Positions 55,574-63,817 of a stretch of 64,000 bases of DNA are shown here, piece after piece (within the stretch, counting starts at the first letter, position 1; each line of letters opens with the position of its first letter). The position numbers and the translations under genes were made by a program. Origin of the DNA: Photobacterium sp. DA100 (GTDB lineage Bacteria; Pseudomonadota; Gammaproteobacteria; Enterobacterales; Vibrionaceae); assembly GCF_029223585.1 (NCBI RefSeq), contig NZ_CP119423.1, forward strand, positions 2,976,001-3,040,000. The letters are read 5' to 3'. Under the pieces are notes generated by a model, which had not been told where the DNA came from, did not search any database, and was given only the letters and a program-made list of their open reading frames with translations.

Positions 55574-56848
55574 TCACTCGGCCAGCTTCTCCTTGAGCCA
55601 GTCAACCACCGTCGTCATGGCCCGGTGGTAACCGTCGTGCAACGGCTTATCCGGCAAGGTCACCGCCTTGCCCCCCCGGCTCGACATGGCGATAAGTTGA
55701 TTGTCGAACTCCGAGCAGACGGGATCGCCTTTGAGGCCAATTCCCAGCATCGGCAAATCGATCTTGCGACGGCCCAACAGGCCCTGGTTCTTGAGTGACC
55801 ACGCCGGAAGGTGTGATACCAGGCTGGTCTTTGAAACACCATTCTTACCTAGCCGTGAGGCGATCATATCAAGATACATGCGAGGCATGGCATCCAGCCG
55901 CTTGGCATCGGCCAGGCCACTATGAATGATACCGCCAATACTGACGCAGGTTTTCAGACGGGTTGGCTCAAGGAAGCCGAGTCGAATCGCGGCATTACCG
56001 CCAAACCGCAGCCCAAGCATTGCTACCCGGGTATGATCAACCCACGGCACGTCCTTGACCTGCTGCAACAATGCCTGGTGTAGGCGGCTGGTATCTTCGG
56101 TCAGGGACCAATGGCTGCTATGGCCGACAGAGGGCATATCCAAAGTGATCATCGCAAAGCCGGCTGGCCCGAAGTATTTCTGGTACAACCGCAGCAAATC
56201 CGATTGCAGCATATCCAGACCGCCACTAACGATTACCGTCGGTAGTAGCTTGTCGGTACAGGGCAGATGGATAAACGCCTGGAAGGTCTTGTTCTCGTAT
56301 TTGACATCAATGGTCCGCATTTGATGCGGCAGGTTATCCATGGCATCCCGGTAAGCCTGATTGGCTTGCAGCTCAGCCTGGGCGGCCAAGTCGTCCCCCT
56401 TAAGGTGCGGGTAAGCGCCGATACTGTAATACATACTGGCAGTGATAAGCTGCTCGGCCGCTTTTTCCTTCTCGCCTTGATCCAGCAACGCACGCGCGGC
56501 CTTGTGGTACATGGCCCCTGACTGGCACCACTCATAGACCCAGTTTCCGGGCTTGTAGCCGATGACGGTATCAAGCAAATCATCCCGGGTCCGCGGGGCC
56601 TCGGAGTGGGCGATCCTCGCCAGAATCGCTTCGAGCTCTATCGGGTCGATTCCCTGCCAGATCCACTGCGGGCGCCGCATCACCCGATACCAACCAGTCT
56701 CGGTGTCACCATCGAGTGCACTGTGGATCGGGGAATCGACAACGTTAGCCAACTTCACCAAGCTAGACGTTTCTTTCGAGGTTTGCCTCGGGGCAAAAAG
56801 CTTTTCGGAAAGATTGGTTTTGGACGGTTCAGACACGTTCTGCTCCAT
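55574..56848 (-). CDS. frsA: FrsA, alpha/beta-hydrolase (fermentation/respiration switch)
   Basis: FrsA is an alpha/beta-hydrolase reported to bind EIIA-Glc and to influence fermentation; its enzyme activity is disputed. About 424 residues from the ATG at 56848 (a GTG lies four codons upstream; neither has a good RBS). It has NLSEKLFAPRQTSKETSSLV at the N terminus and VIGYKPGNWVYEWCQ. The lid/core strands include TVIVSGGLDMLQSDL and ITLDMPSVGHSS. The nucleophile-elbow position reads LGLRFGGNAA, with no Ser, like other FrsA proteins. Its proposed partner gene crr is 21 kb away in this window. Confidence 0.9.
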   Translation of the reverse strand: MEQNVSEPSKTNLSEKLFAPRQTSKETSSLVKLANVVDSPIHSALDGDTETGWYRVMRRPQWIWQGIDPIELEAILARIAHSEAPRTRDDLLDTVIGYKPGNWVYEWCQSGAMYHKAARALLDQGEKEKAAEQLITASMYYSIGAYPHLKGDDLAAQAELQANQAYRDAMDNLPHQMRTIDVKYENKTFQAFIHLPCTDKLLPTVIVSGGLDMLQSDLLRLYQKYFGPAGFAMITLDMPSVGHSSHWSLTEDTSRLHQALLQQVKDVPWVDHTRVAMLGLRFGGNAAIRLGFLEPTRLKTCVSIGGIIHSGLADAKRLDAMPRMYLDMIASRLGKNGVSKTSLVSHLPAWSLKNQGLLGRRKIDLPMLGIGLKGDPVCSEFDNQLIAMSSRGGKAVTLPDKPLHDGYHRAMTTVVDWLKEKLAE

Positions 56849-57108
56849 ATCGATAGACACATGCTGATAATACGGACTCGAGCACTTCCGGTTTAATGCG
56901 ACAACAAGCTATTCCAGTTCGGTCTCAAGCATGTGCTTATACCCGGATGACTCGGGTACATGTTGTTTATTTTGTTAAAGTATACCACCCTACAGATACT
57001 TACTGTATGAGCCAGCAGACAAATCCACCAGATGCAGAACCGGGACAGCGGAATTGAAGAAGTCAGCTATGCTTTATGTACCTATCAGTACTTCATACGG
57101 TGGTAAGT

Positions 57109-57405
57109 ATGCGATATGTCTTATGCCTTTGTGCTTCGCTTCTCTTTTCTTCATCCGTCCTCGCTTTTGGCAGTGGTGGTTCCTTAGGCGCAAACCCCGG
57201 CGAAGCTTCGGGCGCGGTGAATGCCAAGACCCCATTATGCCTCGACGCCTCTGGTGAGCGTATTCCCGATAGCTACCAGATCAAGTATCAGCGCCAATGC
57301 GAAATCACTGGCAACACCATGGTTGATATCATCAACTACAACAACTATTACCGCAACAAGCCAAGTGGCGAATCCCTGTCGGATATCAAAACCAAAGCCA
57401 GCTAG
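57109..57405 (+). CDS. Small secreted protein, 98 aa
   Basis: I do not recognise this family. From the ATG at 57109 there is a signal peptide (MRYVLCLCASLLFSSSVLA) and a mature part of about 79 residues. It starts with a Gly/Ser/Ala stretch, then CLDASGERIPDSYQIKYQRQCEITGNTMVDIINYNNYY. It has two cysteines in the mature region. It converges with gpt at a shared terminator and is divergent from frsA. The RBS is weak. Confidence 0.6.
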   Translation: MRYVLCLCASLLFSSSVLAFGSGGSLGANPGEASGAVNAKTPLCLDASGERIPDSYQIKYQRQCEITGNTMVDIINYNNYYRNKPSGESLSDIKTKAS

Positions 57406-57424
57406 CCCAGTGATGTTATAGGCA

Positions 57425-57453
57425 TAAAAAAAGGAGCCTCAAGGCTCCTTTTT
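57425..57453. terminator. Bidirectional terminator (57109 gene and gpt)
   Basis: A perfect stem AAAAAAGGAGCCT/AGGCTCCTTTTTT with a two-base loop lies between two convergent stops, with T runs on both strands. Confidence 0.9.
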
Positions 57454-57471
57454 TACTCGCAGTCAGCGATG

Positions 57472-57930
57472 TTATTGCTTCGAGATTGGATCAACAAACG
57501 TCACTGCCATATCCCATGGCTGCTCGATCCAAGTCTCCTGCGGGATATCAACCACGTAGTCATCAACCAAGTGCTTGCCTGCTGGTTTTGCACATACCGT
57601 CACGAATTTCGCTTTAGGGTACATTTGACGGATCATTTCCGCCGTACCGCCAGTGTCCACCAGATCATCGATAACGATGAAGCCTTCACCATCACCTTCA
57701 GCTTGCTTCAATACTTTCATCTCACGCTGGTGATCATGGTCGTAGCTTGAGATACATACAGTATCAACATAACGAATACCAAGTTCACGCGCCAAGATTG
57801 CTGATGGAACCAGACCACCACGGCTAACGGCAATGATACCTTTCCACTGATCGGCAGGAAGCAATTTCTCTGCTAGCTGGCGGGTATACATTTGCATGTT
57901 GTCCCAAGTGATGATGAACTTATTACTCAT
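57472..57930 (-). CDS. gpt: Xanthine-guanine phosphoribosyltransferase
   Basis: Gpt salvages guanine and xanthine to their nucleotides with PRPP. It has 152 residues, the same as Escherichia. Motifs are [21 protein letters not shown] and the PRPP-binding [18 protein letters not shown], with [10 protein letters not shown] near the end. It lies 53 bases downstream of a purine permease gene, a functional pair. Confidence 0.96.
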   Translation of the reverse strand: MSNKFIITWDNMQMYTRQLAEKLLPADQWKGIIAVSRGGLVPSAILARELGIRYVDTVCISSYDHDHQREMKVLKQAEGDGEGFIVIDDLVDTGGTAEMIRQMYPKAKFVTVCAKPAGKHLVDDYVVDIPQETWIEQPWDMAVTFVDPISKQ

Positions 57931-57983
57931 ATCCGATGAACCTCTGAGTCAGCAGAAAAACTGCTGTATGTATTTATTTACTG

Positions 57984-59273
57984 TTATAGAAAAATAATCT
58001 TAGCAACGAACAGGGCAGCAATGACCCAAACGCTGATATTTACATCGCGACCTTTGCCACTCATTGTTTTGACGGCAGCGTAGGTGATAAAGCCAAGGCC
58101 AATACCTTCAGCGATGGAGTATGTTAACGGCATCAGTAGGCAAACTACAACTACTGGTGCTGCTTCTGTTAAGTCGCGCCAATCAACACTCACCAATCCC
58201 GACATCATCAGGATGGCGACATAGAACAGGGCGCCTGCTGTCGCATAGGCAGGCACCATACCTGCTAGCGGCGCAAAGAACAATGCCAACAGGAACAAAA
58301 CGCCAACCGTCACAGCAGTAAGGCCGGTACGGCCGCCGACAGCCACCCCCGATACGCTCTCAACGTAAGAGGTCGTGTTCGATGTACCCAATACCGCCCC
58401 CACTGAAGTCGCCGTACTGTCGGCCAATAGCGCACGGTTCAGACGAGGTAGCTTACCGTCTTTGTCGATCAGCTCTGCTTTGGTTGCGACACCGACCAAG
58501 GTGCCCGCAGTGTCGAACAGGTCGACGAACAAGAAGGCAAAGACAACTGAGATCAAGCCTACTTCCAATGCGCCCGAGAAATCCATCTGCATAAACGTCG
58601 GGGCAATGCTCGGTGGTGCCGACACAATACCGGCATAACTCACTTCGCCCACCAGCACACTGATTGCGGTGACCGCCAGAATGGCAATCAGAACCGCCGC
58701 TTTGTAACCACGGTGTACTAAAGCAATGGTCAGGAAGAAGCCCAGTGACGCCATTGCAGCCGGGAAGCTAGTGAAATCGCCAACCTGCACCAGAGTCGCA
58801 GGGTTATCAACGACAATACCTGAGCTTTGCAGGGCGATAAACGCCAGGAACAAACCAATACCCGCCGAGATCCCAATACGAAGCGCATGAGGAATTGAGT
58901 TGATAATCCACTCACGCACCTTCAGCACACTCAGGGCAATAAAACACAGGCCAGACAAGAATACCGCCGCAAGCGCAACCTGCCACGTGTGGCCCATTCC
59001 CAACACCACACCGTAGGTGAAGAAGGCATTCAAGCCCATACCCGGCGCTTGGGCAACCGGATAGTTGGCCACAAAGCCCATAATGAAACAGCCAACAACC
59101 GCGGCCAGACAGGTTGCCACGAAAACGGCACCTTGATCCATACCGGTTGCCGACAACATAGACGGGTTTACAAAAATGATGTAAGCCATCGTCAGGAAAG
59201 TAGTCAGACCTGCTAGCAGCTCAGTGCGAACATCTGTACCGTGCTCTTTGAGTTTAAAAAGTTTCTCAAGCAT
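57984..59273 (-). CDS. NCS2-family purine permease (AzgA type)
   Basis: This inner-membrane proton-coupled purine-base importer has about 429 residues. I start at the ATG at 59273 (MLEKLFKLKEHGTDVRTELL), ten codons inside the open frame. It has 12-14 hydrophobic segments. Family motifs are LLAGLTTFLTMAYIIFVNPSMLS, NYPVAQAPGMGLNAFFTYGVV, DLFDTAGTLVGVATKAEL and TTSYVESVSGVAVGGRTGL. It is probably specific for hypoxanthine/guanine or adenine; the sequence alone does not decide. A PurR box overlaps the predicted start of transcription, and gpt follows. Confidence 0.9.
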   Translation of the reverse strand: MLEKLFKLKEHGTDVRTELLAGLTTFLTMAYIIFVNPSMLSATGMDQGAVFVATCLAAVVGCFIMGFVANYPVAQAPGMGLNAFFTYGVVLGMGHTWQVALAAVFLSGLCFIALSVLKVREWIINSIPHALRIGISAGIGLFLAFIALQSSGIVVDNPATLVQVGDFTSFPAAMASLGFFLTIALVHRGYKAAVLIAILAVTAISVLVGEVSYAGIVSAPPSIAPTFMQMDFSGALEVGLISVVFAFLFVDLFDTAGTLVGVATKAELIDKDGKLPRLNRALLADSTATSVGAVLGTSNTTSYVESVSGVAVGGRTGLTAVTVGVLFLLALFFAPLAGMVPAYATAGALFYVAILMMSGLVSVDWRDLTEAAPVVVVCLLMPLTYSIAEGIGLGFITYAAVKTMSGKGRDVNISVWVIAALFVAKIIFL

Positions 59274-59367
59274 TGCTCTCGATTCCTTGGAGATATTAAG
59301 CAATTTGGTTTATGGGATGAGCCGAACCTGCTTCTCGGTTTCCACACATCACGAACAATCTGGAAAT

Positions 59368-59382
59368 AGAAAACGATTGCGT
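59368..59382 (-). promoter_or_regulatory. PurR operator of the purine permease
   Basis: On the minus strand ACGCAATCGTTTTCT matches the PurR consensus ACGCAAWCGTTTKC. A TATAAT (59400-59405) lies just upstream, placing the operator about 10-25 bases downstream of the inferred start, a position suited to repression. Confidence 0.8.
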
Positions 59383-59405
59383 TCCTATTTTGGAGGGCGA
59401 TTATA

Positions 59406-59725
59406 TGCTCGATAATTGCCAATTTCCAGTAAATAACGCAATTATCAGCAGCGAAGCCAAATAACAGGGTAAAAAACCAACCACCCTTACACACCAAGAT
59501 AAAATACACTTAAAAAACATTAACTTAAAATTTTAACAGCGTGGTTACATTTTAGCCTGTTGATATTTTTCCCCTATGCGCAAACGTTAATATCGAGCAT
59601 CAAACTGTATTAATTAACAGTCAACACAAAATGTAATCGAATACAGCCCAAGGAGCTTAAACAAAGATAAGATCACAGCTTGGGTTGGGCGCAAAGTAAG
59701 GAGGAGGAGAGCGAACAGCAAGACA
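59406..59725 (-). other. Non-coding DNA upstream of the purine permease
   Basis: This 320-base AT-rich stretch lies between the permease promoter and a minus-strand terminator. An ORF starting at 59680 on plus is low complexity (Lys/Glu/Gln) and crosses that terminator; I do not accept it. Confidence 0.45.
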
Positions 59726-59757
59726 AAAAAAAACGCCACTCCAACTGGAAGTGGCGT
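59726..59757 (-). terminator. Strong minus-strand terminator of the 29-aa minigene
   Basis: On the minus strand ACGCCACT...AGTGGCGT (59733-59740 with 59750-59757, extended by CC/GG inside) is followed by nine T. No recognised gene lies directly upstream except the 29-codon ORF at 59877-59966. Confidence 0.9.
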
Positions 59758-59876
59758 CAAGAATGTTACTATAAACCGAAATGCGGTTTTAAGAGATTCT
59801 TAAACAAAGGGGGTGAACAAAAAATTGACCACTCAGATCCGCCCGGCAATGTAGAAAACCAGGCAAGATGCAAGAA

Positions 59877-59966
59877 TTAGTAGCCGAACGAGCTTGGGTA
59901 TTTAAAATTACCAGTGTAAACCGCGCGGTTATTCCAAAATTTATTTACAGATTCAAATACTTTCAT
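59877..59966 (-). CDS. Putative 29-aa microprotein
   Basis: A 29-codon minus-strand ORF starts at the ATG at 59966, four bases after AAGGTGAT, a good ribosome-binding site. The product begins MKVFESVNKFWNNRAVYTG and ends NFKYPSSFGY. It is basic and strongly aromatic, not hydrophobic enough to be a membrane helix. It is flanked by a promoter-like TAAAAT (60081-60086), a leader with three hairpins and a strong terminator 120 bases downstream, so it looks like a complete transcription unit. I do not recognise it. It could be a regulatory leader peptide, a small functional protein, or a chance ORF inside a small RNA. Confidence 0.6.
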   Translation of the reverse strand: MKVFESVNKFWNNRAVYTGNFKYPSSFGY

Positions 59967-60086
59967 TTTATCACCTTAACTATTAAGCAATTAGTACACA
60001 CGTTATTCGTGTTTGGCCGTCTCGGCCTGACTTAAACTCGGTTCCTTGGAGGCGATATCTCGGGCTCATCCTAGAGCAAAATTTTA
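59967..60086 (-). ncRNA. Structured leader or small RNA upstream of the 29-aa ORF
   Basis: On the minus strand, after a TAAAAT -10-like sequence (60081-60086, with TTCTGA as a weak -35), there are hairpins GCTC/GAGC (60064-60077), GGCCG/CGGCC with AGA loop (60015-60027) and ACACG/CGTGT with a 5-base loop (59998-60012). The last lies about 30 bases before the ribosome-binding site. Inferred length is about 108 bases. I matched it to no riboswitch class that I know. Confidence 0.45.
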
Positions 60087-60213
60087 TGTCGTTCGTCTTC
60101 ATTCAGAAGATGGTGAAACTATACCCTCGCCGTAATAAACTTTCAAGCATTTTCTTTAACTCCGTCACACTTTTGCCGTTATTGAGTGTTCTAACAACAA
60201 ATCTTGTAATTTA

Positions 60214-60263
60214 GTTACACGGGGCAAGGTCGCATTTTCACCATTTTGCGACCAAAGTGTAAC
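60214..60263. repeat. Nested inverted repeat upstream of chemoreceptor
   Basis: The outer arms GTTACAC/GTGTAAC (60214-60220 and 60257-60263) enclose the inner arms GGTCGCA/TGCGACC (60228-60234 and 60247-60253), around a 12-base centre. All four arms are perfect. It lies 87 bases before the chemoreceptor ATG and 250 bases before the minigene on the other strand. It may be a protein-binding site or an RNA hairpin; there is no T run. Confidence 0.7.
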
Positions 60264-60349
60264 CTTTACCCCCTTGAACCACCACATAGTTACAACATAT
60301 CTTATTCAACCATGTGCAAGGCTAAAACAACAAAGGAATGAGGGATAAC

Positions 60350-61993
60350 ATGGCGGCATTTCCACTACTCAGAAAAGTGTCTATTGGTAAGCGATTATAC
60401 TTGCTGAGCTTTATCGTTACTGTGTTGACTCTCCTGCCGCTGGCGTTGTTTATTGCCAACTACCAAACCAACATCATGGAACAGAAAAGGGTTAAGACTC
60501 GCCACTTGGTTGAAAGTGCCCACAGCCTACTCGGCTATTACCATTCCCTGGAACAACAAGGCTCCCTGACCCAAGCACAAGCCCAAGAACAAGCTATTGA
60601 TGCACTTGCCGCCTTGCGTTACGAACAAACTGATTATTTCTGGATTAACGACATGGCACCCGCCATGGTCATGCACCCTTTCAAACCCGCACTCAACGGA
60701 CAGCGTTTGGATACCTTTACCGATCCCAATGGCACTGCCCTGTTTGTCAAAATGGCCAATATCGTCCGCCAGCAGGGACAAGGGTTTGTCGACTACTATT
60801 GGGAGAAGCCAGGCTTTAGTACCCCTGTCGAGAAAATCTCTTTCGTGAAAGGCTTTGCCCCTTGGGGGTGGATTGTCGGCTCGGGGATCTACGTTGATGA
60901 TGTCACTGCCCTATTCCTCAGTGAGCTCCAGCAATTTAGCGTGTTCCTGCTCAGCGCCTTAGCACTCAGTGCGTTACTGGCTTGGGTGATCACCCGCTCC
61001 ATCACGATTCCCTGCCACGAGACGGCCTGCGCCATGCGTGACATCGCCGAGGGCGACGGTGATTTGACCCAGCGACTCCCCTGCCAAGGGGATGACGAAC
61101 TCAGTCAGCTAGCCCGATCGTTCAACACTTTTTCTGGCCATTTGTCCGATATGTTGCGAGACATTGCTCCGATCAGCGATCAAATCAGTGCAGCAGCAAG
61201 CCAGCTCAACAGTGTCGCCACCCAGACGGCAGGTAGCGCCAACCAAGCTTATCGCGGTATCGACAATGTGGCCGCCGCCATGAACCAGCTCCATACCAAT
61301 AACCAAGACATCGCCCAGTCGGCGCAGCAAGCAGCCGACGCTGCAGAGCAAGCCCAGCATTACAGCACCAACAGCATCGCCGTTGTATCGAATTCTGCGA
61401 AAGAGATGCACGCATTACTCACCTTGCTTGATGAGGCCAATGACAGTGCCCATGCACTGGAAAGCGACTCACAAACCATAGGATCAGTACTGGATGTTAT
61501 CCGCGGAATTGCCGAGCAGACCAACCTGCTAGCCCTCAACGCAGCCATCGAGGCAGCCCGTGCGGGAGAGCAAGGCCGTGGCTTTGCTGTTGTTGCCGAT
61601 GAGGTCCGTACTCTTGCCACGAGGACCCAATCGAGCACCAATGAAATTGAAACCATCATTGCCAGCCTCCAAGACAAAGCTGGCAGTGTGAGCGGGGCAC
61701 TGGTCAAAACCCGGGAGCAATCGTCCAGTACCGCCGAGCATGCCGATGAGGTAGCCCAAACCCTATCGGCAATCGGTCAGCAGGTCTCCACAATCTTAAC
61801 GCTGAACCAGCATATTGCCGAGGCTAGCGATCAACAGTCACAGGCAGCAGAAGCCATTAACCAGACCCTGCACCAGCTCACCGAACATAGCCATCAGACG
61901 GCCGAACACGGGGATCATATTGCTGCCGCCAGCACCCAACTGCTGGCCAGTGGGGAGAGCCTCGAGAGCCATATCAGCCACTTTAAGATTTAG
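60350..61993 (+). CDS. Methyl-accepting chemotaxis protein (sCache_2 type)
   Basis: This membrane chemoreceptor has about 547 residues. I use the ATG at 60350 because GAGGG precedes it with normal spacing; an ATG four codons earlier has AGG only one base away. The first membrane helix is near residues 12-35. The periplasmic sCache_2 domain includes [24 protein letters not shown] and [21 protein letters not shown]. The second helix is near 190-210, followed by HAMP ([24 protein letters not shown]). The signalling tip is [20 protein letters not shown] plus [15 protein letters not shown]. Cache_2 receptors often bind small carboxylates; the ligand here is unknown. Confidence 0.93.
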   Translation: MAAFPLLRKVSIGKRLYLLSFIVTVLTLLPLALFIANYQTNIMEQKRVKTRHLVESAHSLLGYYHSLEQQGSLTQAQAQEQAIDALAALRYEQTDYFWINDMAPAMVMHPFKPALNGQRLDTFTDPNGTALFVKMANIVRQQGQGFVDYYWEKPGFSTPVEKISFVKGFAPWGWIVGSGIYVDDVTALFLSELQQFSVFLLSALALSALLAWVITRSITIPCHETACAMRDIAEGDGDLTQRLPCQGDDELSQLARSFNTFSGHLSDMLRDIAPISDQISAAASQLNSVATQTAGSANQAYRGIDNVAAAMNQLHTNNQDIAQSAQQAADAAEQAQHYSTNSIAVVSNSAKEMHALLTLLDEANDSAHALESDSQTIGSVLDVIRGIAEQTNLLALNAAIEAARAGEQGRGFAVVADEVRTLATRTQSSTNEIETIIASLQDKAGSVSGALVKTREQSSSTAEHADEVAQTLSAIGQQVSTILTLNQHIAEASDQQSQAAEAINQTLHQLTEHSHQTAEHGDHIAAASTQLLASGESLESHISHFKI

Positions 61994-62125
61994 CTGTTAC
62001 CGTTTCAGGCACAGTGGTATCCTTGAGGTTAACCGCGATAGTTAATTGTTCTGAATAACTTTGCAATATAGTTAATTTCCCGCTAACTCATCGCCTATAA
62101 CCAAAAGTTTATAAAGGAGACTGCT

Positions 62126-63586
62126 GTGTCAGAAATCAGTCAACTGTCACCTCAGCCAGTGTGGCAATTCTTCGATCAAATCTGCTCAATCCCGCACCCA
62201 TCCAAACATGAAGAAGCGCTAGCCCAGCACATCATTCAGTTTGCCCAAGACGAGGGCCTAGACGTGCGCCGTGATGCCGTGGGTAACGTCTTCATCAAAA
62301 AACCTGCGACGCCAGGTATGGAAGATCGCAAGGGTGTTGTTCTTCAGGCCCACATCGATATGGTGCCGCAGAAGAACGAAGATACCGACCATGATTTCCT
62401 GACCGACCCTATCCAGCCGTATATCGACGGTGAGTGGGTAACCGCAAAAGGGACCACCCTAGGTGCTGACAACGGCATGGGGATGGCAGCTTGCCTTGCA
62501 GTACTGGCATCGAAAGATATCGAGCACGGCCCACTGGAAGTGCTGCTGACCATTGATGAAGAAGCCGGTATGACGGGCGCCTTCGGCCTAGACGAAGGCT
62601 GGCTTGAAGGCGATATCCTGCTCAACACCGACTCAGAGCAAGAAGGTGAAGTCTACATGGGCTGTGCAGGCGGTGTAGATGGTTCACTGGTTGTGGAGAT
62701 CCAGCGCGAAGCAACACCTGCGGACTACCAAGCCGTTAAACTTGTCGTTAAAGGCCTGAAAGGCGGCCACTCTGGCTGTGATATCCACACAGGCCGAGGC
62801 AATGCCAACAAGATTCTGGGCCGCTTCCTATTTGGCCATGCCGAAGAGCTTGGTTTGCGTCTGACCTCACTAACGGGCGGTAGCCTGCGTAACGCTATTC
62901 CACGAGAAGCGAGCGCTGTCGTTACCCTGCCAGCAGAGAACGTGGACAAGCTTAACGAGCTATTCGCTTACTACCAAGACCTGCTTGTGGCTGAGCTTGG
63001 CCGTGTCGAAACGGACATCAATCTGTTTACTGAGGCAACAGAGCTACCAGCTGATGTATTGGTAGCCGCTGACCAGCAGCGCTTCATCAACATGCTGAAC
63101 GCAACACCTAACGGTGTGATCCGCATGAGTGATGACATCGAAGGTGTGGTTGAAACCTCACTGAACGTCGGTGTGATCACCACAGAAGCTGACAAAATCA
63201 CGGTACTATGCCTGATCCGCTCGCTGATCGACTCAGGCCGCAGCAATGTCGAAGGCATGCTCAAAGCCGTTGCTTCGCTAGCGGGTGCAAGCTGTGCGTT
63301 CTCCGGTACCTACCCGGGCTGGAAACCAGACGCTGACTCTGAAGTCATGCACCTGTTCCGCGAAACGTACGAGAGCATCTACGGCCGCGTACCGAATATC
63401 ATGGTGATCCACGCCGGTCTTGAGTGTGGCCTGTTCAAGAAACCATACCCGAACATGGATATGATCTCTTTCGGTCCGACGATCAAGTTCCCGCATTCGC
63501 CGGACGAAAAAGTCCAGATCGACACCGTTGCCCTGTTCTGGGAGCAAATGGTTGCGATCCTGAAGAATATTCCGGTGAAAGGTTAG
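62126..63586 (+). CDS. pepD: PepD, aminoacyl-histidine dipeptidase
   Basis: PepD is a cytoplasmic zinc dipeptidase (M20 family) that cleaves Xaa-His and other dipeptides. The 486-residue product starts at GTG after AAAGGAGA. Metal-site motifs are VVLQAHIDMVPQKN, GTTLGADNGMGMAACLAVL and LLTIDEEAGMTGAFGLDEGWL. A later motif is KGGHSGCDIHTGRGNANKI, with the C-terminal IHAGLECGLFKKPYPNMDMISFGP. A terminator follows, then repeats and dinB. Confidence 0.97.
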   Translation: MSEISQLSPQPVWQFFDQICSIPHPSKHEEALAQHIIQFAQDEGLDVRRDAVGNVFIKKPATPGMEDRKGVVLQAHIDMVPQKNEDTDHDFLTDPIQPYIDGEWVTAKGTTLGADNGMGMAACLAVLASKDIEHGPLEVLLTIDEEAGMTGAFGLDEGWLEGDILLNTDSEQEGEVYMGCAGGVDGSLVVEIQREATPADYQAVKLVVKGLKGGHSGCDIHTGRGNANKILGRFLFGHAEELGLRLTSLTGGSLRNAIPREASAVVTLPAENVDKLNELFAYYQDLLVAELGRVETDINLFTEATELPADVLVAADQQRFINMLNATPNGVIRMSDDIEGVVETSLNVGVITTEADKITVLCLIRSLIDSGRSNVEGMLKAVASLAGASCAFSGTYPGWKPDADSEVMHLFRETYESIYGRVPNIMVIHAGLECGLFKKPYPNMDMISFGPTIKFPHSPDEKVQIDTVALFWEQMVAILKNIPVKG

Positions 63587-63605
63587 TCCACTTAACCTAA
63601 CACGA

Positions 63606-63632
63606 CAAAAGCAGGCTTCGGCCTGCTTTTTT
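63606..63632 (+). terminator. Terminator of pepD
   Basis: The stem AAAAGCAGGC-TTCG-GCCTGCTTTT is followed by further T, 20 bases after the pepD stop. Confidence 0.93.
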
Positions 63633-63644
63633 GATCGCGAAATC

Positions 63645-63721
63645 GGTCCTGGGTCCTGGGTCCTGGGTCCTGGGTCCTGGGTCCTGGGTCCTGGGTCCTG
63701 GGTCCTGGGTCCTGGGTCCTG
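63645..63721. repeat. 7-bp tandem array (TCCTGGG), 11 copies
   Basis: Eleven perfect or near-perfect units of the heptamer TCCTGGG/GGTCCTG run without interruption for 77 bases between pepD and dinB. In three frames they would encode a Pro/Gly/Asp/Gln repeat, but no credible gene covers them. The related CCTAGGGCCCGCCC sequence at about 63805-63817 belongs with it. Such arrays expand and contract by slippage, so the number may differ between strains. Confidence 0.97.
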
Positions 63722-63817
63722 CAAAAGCGTTTTCTAATAGCTATACGAAATAAAGTACTTCGCTCTTATTTTTTGCTCTTCCGAGGGCCTCGTACCCGCT
63801 TTTCCTAGGGCCCGCCC

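Noticed and set aside
59680..59880. 66-codon plus-strand ORF
   Set aside because: Lys/Glu/Gln-rich, no RBS, and it runs through the strong minus-strand terminator at 59726-59757.
63645..63721. Possible CRISPR array
   Set aside because: The units are 7 bases with no spacers, and there are no cas genes; it is a simple tandem repeat.
63278..63724. 148-codon minus-strand ORF with a repeated Gly-Pro-Arg-Thr-Gln-Asp-Pro motif
   Set aside because: The repeat is only the translation of the 7-bp tandem array, and the rest is antisense to pepD.
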